Shown: positions 40,396 through 52,600 of the stretch, piece by piece | How the letters are laid out: each line of letters starts with the position of its first letter | Position numbering within the stretch: position 1 is the stretch's first letter | Assembly: GCA_964007475.1 (NCBI GenBank) | Contig: OZ023273.1 | Coordinates: 110,420,485-110,484,484 of the forward strand | Direction of reading: 5' to 3' | Source of the DNA: Hybos culiciformis | Lineage: Eukaryota; Arthropoda; Insecta; Diptera; Hybotidae | DNA length: 64,000 nt | Notes under the pieces: generated by a model | What the model saw: the letters and a program-made list of their open reading frames with translations, nothing else | The model's database searches: none | Told to the model about the DNA's origin: nothing | Translations under genes and position numbers: made by a program

Positions 40396-42682
40396 GATAA
40401 TAAAGTTATTTTCATTTGATATTTTATATATATAATTATGAAGTTAAGAAAAAATATGCATATAATATATACAATAGCAAGTATCCCACTTAAATATATT
40501 GAAAAATTCATATAGTAATTCCTTAAATAAGGTATGCTTATGCAGGTATAATAAGATTCTTGAACGATCCATGGATAATAAAGTACGAGATGTCCCATCT
40601 AAATATTTTTCCTGTGAAAGTACCAATTCATTGAAAATTTATCAAACATGTTGAATGCCTAGATTTGATTTTTTACCCTTTGAATATCCGTCCGTCCGCT
40701 CGCCACTAGAATGGTTATATAACTAATGAATTGCCTAAACAATGTCGTTAACTTTCACCTCAACTAGAGGATGAGATTTTAAGTTTTGAAGCTAGGGGCC
40801 AAGCTGACATGATTGAGATAGGAAAATCACAATTCGCCTACTCGTATATTGTACAATGAATTATAATGAGATTCGAAGACTTAACCAGTCGAAAACAAAA
40901 TTAATAATAGGTTTGTAACGGTGCTAATTATAACCTAAAAATCTTTTTATTACTTTTTTTTAAAAACCATAAAATAATTCATTTACAATTTAAAACATTA
41001 GTTATATATTTATTTTCAATTTATAATTTTATTATACATATATGTAAAACTTTATTAAAATGAAATATGTAAAGGAAATTATCATCGTTTTATTTTTATA
41101 TCATTAATATTAAAAAAATAGTTTATTTAAATTGAAATCCTAGATTTTATTTAGAATACAATAACGGTTATTTATTATTTATATATTAATATAAAGGTTA
41201 ATAAACAAAAAGAAGGAAATGATCTTTCAATTTTGTAATAATCATCCATAAATCTTATGCCAATTTTATTATCATTTTAGTTGTGGTTTTGCATAAATTT
41301 GCATAACAAATCATTTTATATATTTCTCGGTGCTTAAATTTACTTTTAATAAAAAAAAAAGTTTTTCTTTTACTGCTACCATTAATAGGGGAATTTAGAT
41401 ATTTTTATAAAAATACCACCAGTTATAAGTTCTTTTCTATAGTGCCTTAATATATACGTATAAATACCTTTTCCATAAAATGGTTATCTTTTTATTATTT
41501 CTTAATTTTATTTTTTTCTTTTTACGTTTTTTTTGTGTTTTCTTAAAAATATAAATACTTTAAGATATAAAAATAAAACATAAATAGCCAAAACGTATAT
41601 TTTTAATGCCAATAAATTTTCTTTTTCCATCTGTAAAAAATGATAGATTTATTGTTAATTTGCATCATAAAAAAAGTTTAACTTTTAAAAAATCTTTTAA
41701 GTATAAGCGTGACATTTGAATTCTGAAATAATTTTGCAAAATGCTTTCGTACATAAAATTCTGTAAAACCATAAAGAAATCAAAAAGTATGCTAAAATAT
41801 GTTAAAGCTTTTAACCAGGCTTTAATGACCACAAACTCTGACGATGACAAAAGAGATAATCTGTTTCTGTTTCTAAAAAAATAATTCTTTAAAACTTCCT
41901 CCTTCTAGAAAGGAGAAATCGTTATTTTTAATAGGCATTTATTGTAATTGTGTATGATATTCATCAGTCACTAGGGAAGTATTTTTTAATTTTTTTTTTA
42001 TAATTTAATAAGCAGATATTAAGGATTATGAATTCAGTGATAGCAGCCTTCAATAAAACTTCAACTATTTAAGAATATAGTTTGTTTTATTTTGAAGATA
42101 AAGATATTATTAGTACAATGAAAATAATCGAACAAGTTGTTAAAATTCCTAAATAAATTTGGTTTTAAGTTGTAAAAAAATTTAAAAACTTTTTCAGGAA
42201 TAATTTAAGAGATCAGATCCATGACTCCAATATGCTTTTGTTCTAATAATTTTCTTGCATAATCATATCAGAATGTCACATACAAATTTATTACACGATG
42301 AAATATTGCAGAATATTATCTAATACAATTCTAAAATAATATTTCAGTTCTAAAATTTACAATTATATACAAAAATACTAAAGAGACATAAGAAAATGTG
42401 TAATTATGTATATTTAGTTATTATTTACATAAATGTACATAATTTTCAAAATCCTTGAAGCAGACATTATAATAGACATAAAAAACCTCAATAATTTTAT
42501 GATACTTAGTTGAATGTATAGGTATATTTAAATTTATAAATAAAACTTATATCAGCTATATGCTCTTGAAAATAATATGGAAAACACAAAAATGTGATAA
42601 TAATACTTCCATTGAAGCACATAACGCAAAAAAAAAAATGAAAAACCAAAAAATTATGTTGAAAATAATACCACAGAATAAA

Positions 42683-42710
42683 ATATATATATGTATATAT
42701 ATATATATAT
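42683..42710. repeat. (TA)n microsatellite, interrupted
   Basis: A TA dinucleotide tract with one G interruption (ATATGTATATATA). Confidence 0.85.
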
Positions 42711-45700
42711 TATTTCAATTCAACATTATGTAATGAACTTAAGCCACAGAATATTGTGCACTAAATAAAATTCATTTATGATTAATTCCTTTTATTTATT
42801 TTTTCTTCATTTTCGTTTTATTCGATGCAAATATGTACATATGTATGTGTACATATCATATGAATATGTTCATGCGACAGATAGCATATTACTCGAGATA
42901 TACTATAGTATAGTACAGTGCACTATGCTACTTTACTACTGGAAAAATTATAATATATTATAAATAAGTTTAATTAAATTTATTTTACTCGTATAATTAT
43001 AAAAAAGAAAACTTATTATAAATAATGTAAATGTAGAAATTACTGAACTACTGACATCAAACTTATTGAAATAATGATCTTAACCGTATAAAGAATCCCA
43101 ATTTTAGTGACTGGCGTAAATATATTCAATAAATTCCTTCAAATGTACTTAGATATAAAAATTAAAAGTACCTGAAATGTTATATAAACATATTCGACAT
43201 TCATAAAGTTGTATCCTTAAAGCAAACGTATTATTTATTTTACTGTCCTTTATTTAGTCTAATTTCCATATTACATTATGCTAATATTTTATCATCCTTA
43301 ATATTTTTAGGACGAATGCATTTAGAACAATTCAATTTATATTCGGAAATCTAATCATATTCCAACTTTTTAACCTTCAAACGATTACATCTGCATATAA
43401 AAATTTTATGACAATTTATTCAGAGACAGAAAACAAATAAAATGTGTAAAAAAAAAAAGAATTTACATAGTAGTCTACCACAACCCTGGACACAGGAAAC
43501 TATATTTTTTTTTCTTTGTACACTTTTCTTAATGCAAAAAATTTACTATAAAGTTTTATAAGCATGAAATAAAAAAAATATATACCTACTTATATAAAAA
43601 TCATTGAAAGGTCTTAGCAAAATCTCTGGGATATGCAAAATGCCAAAAAGCATGCTCTTAGCTTCATAACAACAAAAATAAGAGAAAAAATAAAAACAAA
43701 TGTTGAAAATCGTGATTATATGCAAAAAAAAAAAAAAAGTTGTAGAAGCAACAATCTGGGAATCATCAGGTAGTACAGTTAATTTAACTTGATTTTAAAT
43801 TTTATTTTTTTAAAGTAAAAAAAAGTTTTTTTTTTTAAACCTACATAATAATGAAAATGGTATTATTGTTATTATGATGGGGAATGCAGTTAAACATTCT
43901 TCCAATCATTCAACAAAAAGTTTGATTTAAAAAATATACTTTTTAGTGTAGGAAAAATGTCAACAAAGATTTTTATTGTATGACTGTATGATGAAGGAAA
44001 AATGTATGATTAAAGTTTGATTTGAAAAATTGTATGAGTATCATCGAATTTGATTCATACTGGTTGTGCAACATTTATTGAAAGTTCCTGTATTATTGAA
44101 TATTTTTTTTCAGGTCAGGAAGTTCAATATCAAATGAATTGCAAATTGAAATTATAAAAATAGACAATCACAATATTACTGGATTTTTATTTGATTAATC
44201 GGAAAACATTATATGAGAGAGAAAAATTAAATTATTTTAAATTATCTAGCAATTCAAAAGCTCTTAATCACTCATAAGTGGAGTTTAGAAATTATTATCT
44301 AGTTCATTAGGCTTTTCATTTATATTGTTCGGATCTCTTCTCCTACTATTTGCTATTTTTACATGTATTTATATACCTACGTACCTAGGTTTACCTAAAA
44401 TATTTTAGTTAGCTAGAACCCCTACAGAATAATGAGGTCTATTTTTAACTAAATACATACATAATATATGTACAGTTAAACATAACTTTAACTTTTTAAA
44501 TATGTATTCACATAATATTCTAAATTTAAATATTTCAAGAAAAAACCAAAAGCATTAATATCGTGGTAATAACGAACGACATACCATACATATTGTTGAT
44601 CCACTTTAAAACTGTAATAAGAATAACTTAATTTAGAATTTTACACCAAATATACTTTATTATTTTTAATTCTATACTATATTAATTGAATTTTGAGTTG
44701 ACAGTGGAAATTTGTTTCAACTTTTAAAGATTTTACATCACATACCTGGACTGCCCAACATTTTACTTTATTTCATTTATTATTATTTTTTATTTATCCT
44801 GTAATCAAAAATTTCATAGATCACGTACAAATATTTCTAAGCTTCTATCAGCACAGCATCAATTAAACAAATAACAATATTTATTCTATACTTAAAGAAT
44901 TCGTACAGTAAATTTATTTTATTAAAAATTAAATTCATTTAAAAATTCAACATAAAATAAAATTTTCAACTCTTCTTTTGAAATTCATCATTGTATAAGT
45001 TCATTTAATAAATTTTCTTTAGAATTCTAAATATAAATTGCATTATCCTTTTAATTTATATAAATAAGATTTTTAAAGTTTTATTGTGTTGTTCCTGAAT
45101 ATTTAACACAAAGAAACACCTATATTAAATAATAATAAAACAATTCTGTGTATTGAAGCAATAATTTATTGAAAAGAATCGGAAAAGAGAAAACATTCTA
45201 AATTCTAAACTTTATTTGATGTTATTAAAATCTGACAAACTTATATACATTAAGCAAAAGGGATGCCAAACTATGTCATATGACAATTCTTAATTTAATT
45301 AAAATGTACTCAAATATTTTGTACATTAATGATCCTTTTTTGTTTTAAACCACAGAATTTTGTAGACCAGCCAAAGCATCTCTAAATATAGAAAAACAAA
45401 GAAATAAAAAAACATTAAAATGCTTTTGTCGTAGACATAATATTACTATTATCTTTTTTATCGATTTTAATCAAGGACGTAATGTTTGCTATCATTTTCA
45501 AAACAGTGAAAAAAGGATTGAAAGGATAATATATATATATATTCATTTTTTATACATGTTCTATGTAATGTATGTATATTTTTTGTATAATTACCAGCTA
45601 CCTTTTATCTTCCCAGGAAAATTAATTTACTCCATCAAAAGCATTGTATGTTACAACATCAGTTACAAAGTGTACACTGAAGATAGCGTACAAATAACGT

Positions 45701-47286
45701 TATTTAGATGTACCTACTTATTTATTTTAAAATCGTGGAAAGAAAATTTCAAGGAAAATTATTATTTAGTATTATCATCTTTCAAGTTAAGTGAACATAA
45801 AATTAATTAACAGAGAAAAGTTAAAAAAAAAAAATAGCTTCAATCATTTATTTTTGCTCTTGAAAATGATCTGATAATTCTTTTCCTTTATTTTCAGATA
45901 TTTTTTTAATCAAATTGTGTTTATTTAACTCTTAAAGCTCCTTTGTGAGTTCAATAATAGGTCAAAAAATTAGTTTTTACTTCATTATGTTGTTGATAAT
46001 ATGTCTAATATAAATTTTATAAGTTTATTTATTGCTTGTAGGAAGGTAGTTGATACAAAAAAAATAAATTATAAAGCTACATAGCTGTACTGCTTGGGTA
46101 TTATAAGTAGTAGTACTTAAGTAGGTAATATGTTATTTTCACGTGTTTGGCAATTAAACTTATAAGTTATCGACGAACGACGAAACAATGTGACTAAATG
46201 ATCTGAATAAACTAGGTTTAAAAAGATCAATCGATCCCATATACATCACTTGATAAAATTTCTTTATTATAATTTGATTCGAAATCGGAAAAACTTCTTT
46301 CTTCTCAGATTATATATTTTTTATTGTATTCATATTTATTATTTATTAAATTTGGGCTTAGACTCCTTAATTAAGAAATAATGAATTAAATCTAAGAAGC
46401 ACAAAATATATTGAGAATTTACTAGTGTTATCGTTGCAATATCAATACAAGCTAAAAAAAACGTTTTAACTAAATGATCATATATATATTTAAAGAAATT
46501 AACAATAAAGTTTTAATATTCTTCAAAATGAGGGAGGAATCTGCCATATGAAAAATGTATTATAACAAAAATGTCAATAAAAAAAGTACTTTATTTAATT
46601 TTTGAATATTATATTTTATATTGCGTTTAATTAATTCCAAAAGCACACAATGGTTTATGTTTATAATTATTTTTCTTTACAATTTTTAATTTCAAATACA
46701 TACATATATCATATTAATCATTTTAATATATTTTATATCTTACAATACATTTTTTATGTATTTTACATTTTAAAATTCTCTAATTTAAGAATAAATTTTA
46801 AATAGTTCGTTGTTTAAACCTTAAACTAATTATTTTACACAAGTTTCATTAAATAAAAAACGAGTCGTAATAAATATACAATTTTATATAATGATTGTTA
46901 TGGTACAGGGTGTCACAATAAATTCGTTTGAACAGACTGTTTCTAAAAAAAGAAGTTTCGTTGTTTAGTTTACAGCTGAAATTTAAATTCGTAAAAGTTA
47001 AGAATTTATGAACCTATCCTGTCAATTTTGTAAGTAATAAATAAATAATGTAACTTAATGTTATTTAAGTGTCTAATAAATATTTAAAAAAAATATTAAT
47101 ATGCCTATTTCTTTTAATTTTCTTAAATTAAAATTTTGTATATCACTGGAGGATAATTTTTAAATTTATACAAAAATTTTAACGACACAGTTGGGTTATG
47201 AACTAAGTAGTTATTTGACCATAACTTATAATTATAAAAGTAAGAAATATTTTTCGAACAATTTATTCAAAATTTAGAATCAATTA

Positions 47287-47292
47287 TTTATT
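47287..47292 (-). terminator. candidate poly(A) signal of gene B
   Basis: An AATAAA hexamer on the minus strand about 100 bases past the gene B stop. Another at 47362-47367 is only about 25 bases past the stop. I cannot tell which is used. Confidence 0.35.
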
Positions 47293-47389
47293 TAGTTATC
47301 GAATTTTCGTCCTTCAGTTAAATTTCATAAATTTATGCAGAAAATATTCTATAAATACTATTTTATTAATTGTCTAAATTTCTGTCCCT

Positions 47390-49644
47390 TTACACAAAAG
47401 GACCTGAAAAATATATTTTCCTTTGCCTTGGTAATGGCTTAGTATTTAATCCAGCATTATCAATTAATTTTAAGAAGTTAGGTCTTTTTGTTGAATTTTT
47501 TCGTATTGGTGTCGGATCTACTACAACAGGAAATTTATTCTCTAAATCAGTTGTCTGAGCTGCAGATGTTTCATCATTTTCTTGATTAAGATTTTCTTCA
47601 TCTTCTTCCTTTACTGTTTCTTCTTTTAAGTTTATTTTCGGAAGCCGGTTTTCTTCAGATGAATTTTCTTTAATAATATCCGGCTGATTGTTATTTGACA
47701 AAGAAAATTCCTCATCTAAATTATATTCAACACTTTGATTTAAGGGATCTTCATCAATGGTTGCAGCCTGAATAACATCGGGATGATTAGCTGAAGAAGA
47801 TTTTTCATATTCAGCATCTAAATTGTACCAATCGAATTCTTCTTGCAATGGTAATTTGTCTTCGACTACTTCATTTAACCGGTTAGTGACAGTTGGAGTA
47901 ATAGTAATCTTTGATTTTTGCCCGGTAGGTGATATTGGTGAGGTCTGTTTCAAAATCGGAACCAAAGGCAAGTGGGTAGGCTTAAGCAATATTTTCTTAA
48001 TGGGGTTTATTGGTATTGTCAAATTAACTTGTTTTAAAGGAGTCCCAGAATTTTGTAATATTTTCTTGTTGATTTCAGCCAATATGTGAGGAACATGTTG
48101 TCGTTTCACTTGTCCAGGACTTTTTGGACGAAAAAGCTGTTGTCCGGTTGGAGATTTTATAGGAGATTTAACCGGAGATTTTTCATCAAAACTTTTACGC
48201 CGATCTGATTTTTTTGGAGTTTTAGGAGGAATAATAGCTGCGACATTTGGTAATTTTGGTACATCGGAAAAATTTTCACCATCAGTGGTGTCATCAGTTT
48301 TTTGAGACATTGCATCATCGTTGGACGACGAGGATATTCCATCAGGAATTTTATGAACGTCCGCGGCAACAATTTGAATATTGATTGCTTCATTTATTTC
48401 TGAAATGGAGCAATAATCTGGCTCAATTTTCTCTTGACATTCGACTTGGTTCAACTTGTCGGCTATTAAAGGAGCAACTTTTATTGCTTTTTTGAATTTT
48501 ATTAAATTAGCTGGTTTTGGAGGCAGTGCTGGTGGTTGTTTGCCATTAAGCTTTCCCTTATTTACTTCAGAGAAACTAGTAATTGAATCGCCTAGTTTTG
48601 ATTCCATATCCACATATAAGTTTGATGAATTATGTTCTGAGCCTATTGGCTCGTACTCATTACTATAAATACTTTCGTAATTGCAGTTTTGATCAGTTTT
48701 TAAGTGAGATTGATTAGCTACCACAGATTGAATTAAAGGATTAATTAATATGTCGTCTTCATCGTCACGTGGCACATGGACCATACTATTTTTAGTTGAA
48801 AAATGCACTCGTTTTCTTATAGTGGTTACATTACCATCCTTGCCATTAATGCTACTATTTACGCTACTGGGATTACTTAAACTACTTTGAGGATTTTCAT
48901 TCGAGTCAAGACAAGCTAAATTATTGTTCACGCTATTAGCATTATTATTGTTCTCAGTATTATGAGCAAGCTCATTAGTGGATTCAGACAGAGCTTCTTC
49001 CATTGATTCTTGAAGTAGAATTTGATTTACACATTCTAAAACTGGATTAACAGTATTACTATATCCATAACATTTCGTCCTCAAATTTTCTGTTTCGTCT
49101 ACATCACTAGCACTAGCGTACCAGTCATCTGTTGATGCTTCAAATTTTTCAATAGATGGCTGGATTTCGGAAAATTCTTTATTGGAACGCGTTGAGGTAA
49201 AACTTTCAGCTGGATAAAAAACTTCATCATCGTCACATTCCGGTGGTGATGAATGGTCAGTTTCGGGACCAGATGATGATAAATTTAGTTTGCGAAATGC
49301 TAAATGATGATCTGTTTCACTATCAAATTCAAATGATGATACCCGTCGAACACCATGAATTCTTTCCATTTTTGAAGAATAAACATTCATTTTTTCATAA
49401 CTACTTGTTGTGTGACTTTCATCCCTTGAAATCGTGCTAGCATTTTCTTCATCACCACCTGAAGTTTCTAAGCTTGGATGATCAATTGACATACAACGAG
49501 ATCGCATATAATCTCGGAACGTGCCAAATGTACGTTTACTAGTATATCGAATGCTGCGGCGAGCCCCATAAAATGATGATGACAACGTTTCGTCACTTGA
49601 AGAACCATGTTCAGTACTTCCAGTACTGTTAAGTTGATGATCGC
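47390..49644 (-). CDS. Gene B exon 3 (last), 750 codons plus stop
   Basis: The acceptor TTTATTTTTTAG is followed by GCGATCATCAAC. The split Gly codon with exon 2 opens the frame G-DHQLNSTGSTEHGSSSDET before the SSSFYGARRSIRY segment. A TTG at 49585 is therefore internal, not a start. The exon carries the RVxF, SH3-ligand and Ser-Pro motifs and ends KPLPRQRKIYFSGPFV-TAA. I see no good donor near the end, so I take the TAA as the true stop. Confidence 0.8.
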
Positions 49645-52600
49645 CTAAAAAATAAATTAAATCTTTAATAGAAGGAGCAATAATTTAAAATGTCAGTATT
49701 AGGTAATAAAGAAAGGACAATACACATATATGTACTGATTTCAAAATAATTAGTTAAACCTCTTGCTTGATTCGAAATTTACATCTAAAAAATATCAGAA
49801 ACCCTCCGATCATGTTCGTTCAAAGCCACTTTGATAATCGAAAGTAAAAAAAAAATTTAAGAAGGTTGTAAGGCATAATCAAATCTTTAAACATCCTTAG
49901 TATAATTTATTTAATATAGTTATAAGTTACAGTAGAACTTAATCTTTCTATATCGGGTTTAGTATTTTACTGGCGTCAGAATAAGATCTTGATATCCTTT
50001 CATACCATTAAATATCTTATTTTTCTTTTCCTAAATTCAAAAAAAAAATTAATTACGGCTTTTTGTATATGCAACAATAGATACACACAATAGATAATAT
50101 TAAATTTTTATGGAATAAATTTAACTAAAATGACTAATTACATTTTCATTTATTTTATTTTTTGTAATTTTCTTTTTTAACAAAGGGAATCATTTAACTT
50201 GTGTGTCGAAAAACATGAAACTTCAATTAAAATACAAATTGTTCAACTTTGTTTTCATCAGTTTTTGATTCAGTTTTCTATAATGCTTAAGTGGTGTATT
50301 AAATTTATCAACATCATATATACATACTTGGAAAATTAATTTAATGAAAATGTTGAAAAATGAAAAAGAAAACATTGTTAAGAGAAAATACTGTAGATAA
50401 AAACAAAAATAAAGTTACCTTTATGAATTTCACTATAATACCCCAAATGTTTAAAGCCTTTTTTTTTTTAAAAAAATAGATTAAAAAAAATAATTTATTG
50501 TACTAAAGGATCATATTTTTAATTTTCTCTATTCGATATAATGAACCTAGTTTACCAGAAACCTTAAAGGACACATATATTTTCGAGCTATAAAAGTCAG
50601 GCATCCAAATTTTTGTTTAGCAAAATTCAATTTGAACAGATTTGTTTTACTTGGCTATAACCATTTAAGCCTAGGAAAAAATTTGCTTGAGCAAAAAATT
50701 AGAATTTTCATTTAATGATTCTCAAATAGTAGATTATTGTATATGTAAACTAAATTTGTTATTAATTAAGAGTTCTGTATACACAAAAATACATTGACAC
50801 GAGTCAATACTCACATCACGAGACCGAAGGTCGAGTGATATAAATTGACAAAGTGTCAATGTATTTTTGTGTAAATACAGAACGAGTTGTGTAACAAATT
50901 TTGTTTACATATCCTATATACTGTTTTAATGCGTAGGGGAGAGGTAGTTGCAAAGAGAGAATATTTTTTCTTCTCATTTTTTCTCTTTTTTTTTTGTATT
51001 TGGCTGTATTGAAATATTGTGAGAGATATTACGTTTGGTTAGGTATTACCATAGATTAAGAATACAGAAAGATTGGAAGCTTCATACAACATTTTTTCAG
51101 TCTTTTTTGGTATTTTATTGTGAAGGTGTTAGTAAAACCATAAAGGAAGTATAATATAGAGTAACTATGTCAAACAACTTTTTAAAATAACGTTTTTATT
51201 TTTTTTCCTATTTTTTCAGACCCCCAAAACATATGTATAAGCAAAAAAGCTTTTCTATTTTCTCTAATACTCATTAATTTTTTTTCTATTTTGAGGATGT
51301 TTAGTTTTATTACAACAAAGTTCTAAAAATTCGAATGTAGTTGTGCGAAAAATCATAACAAATGAATAAATGAAAAAATATGTGTCTAAATTATGTATTG
51401 TTATGGTGTGCTAATATCAATTTATAACATCTATGATTTTTTTTTTTAAAACTAGCATCTTCGTCTTTATTGAAATTTATAAAATCCTTATCATAAGTTA
51501 TTTCAAATCAATAAATATATATATTGCAATTTAATTTTTACATTAATAAAGAGATAATATGTCATAATATTTTATCTCCTTTGGATAAAATATTCTTAAA
51601 CGATAGTGGGAGACATTGTTTTATTTTTATCGTGAATTTACGTTTAATTAGTTCATTCTTTAAAATAAATGTATATATTAAAATATTTTGCATGAACTTT
51701 GTTTTAACTATTTAAATTTTGAAATATAAGGACATTAAAAAAATTATATCGGAATATTTATTATTATTGGAAATTTATCAATTTGGATACGGAATTAAAA
51801 TAAGTATAAATAATTTGAATAAAATAAAGTAAATATTTATTCATTTATTTTATTTATTAATAAGTAGGTAAACGCACTTTTTTGAATGCGCGACCTTCAC
51901 TTAAATAATTTAGTAATTCATGAAGTTAGAGCTCCATAAAAAGTAGTCGGCTAAACAAGTTATCTTCTATCGACCCCAATCATAAAAAAAAAATAAAAAT
52001 AAAAAAAAACTAATGATGTCCTTGAATTGAAATCAGAACAATTTTTATATCACAAAAATTATGACAATGATTTGGAAATATTTTATTTGATCTGTTTGAA
52101 ATTATTAGATTTCGTATAAAAATGTTTGATAACTATTTTGCTCAACATTTTTATAAAAAAAAGAATTTTAACAAACTGTATGCAATGCTGTTTGTACGCA
52201 ATAAAATTATCAAAAAAATATGATTTCTGGTTCACCGAAACAGACGAATGTTATGAACATAGATTTAAATTTTTGGAGTTGTTATTAACACTTTTAATAA
52301 TAAAAGGCTCAAAATTTTTAAAAGGGATATTATTACAAAGTTAAAGTATACTTTGAAACCAAAATAAAAAACAAAAAAAACATTATTCCAATGATATAAA
52401 ATAATGTGAACATCGTCGGTCTCATGCAAAAATCACGGAACTGCAAAAACATAGTTTTGAGAAAATTGGATTTAAATTTCTTTTTTTTAGTACGTTTTGA
52501 TATTTTCGGGAAAATAGAAATAGTCATTGCGTATTTATAATTTATGACAGCTTTCAACTTCTAACTTTGAACATATTAAAATTTTAGTTTTTTATGATTT

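Larger units (their letters stand above)
28816..47286. other. gene-less AT-rich stretch between genes A and B
   Basis: No supported gene in about 18 kb. Open frames are short and of chance-like composition. Minor items: a (TA)n tract at 42683-42710, a coding-like relic near 30260-30405, a candidate 43-bp micro-exon at 33084-33126, a two-copy 40-bp direct repeat at 40306-40395, and a less AT-rich patch near 40680-40890 that begins CCGTCCGTCCGCTCGCC. Much of this may be intron of a gene whose exons are too short to see. Confidence 0.55.

Noticed and set aside
46905..46940. ACAGGGTGTCACAATAAATTCG as a transposon end
   Set aside because: It resembles some DNA-transposon ends, but I found no inverted partner nearby.
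47823..48668. Plus- and minus-strand overlapping frames inside gene B exon 3
   Set aside because: Shadows of the 750-codon exon; none has independent support.
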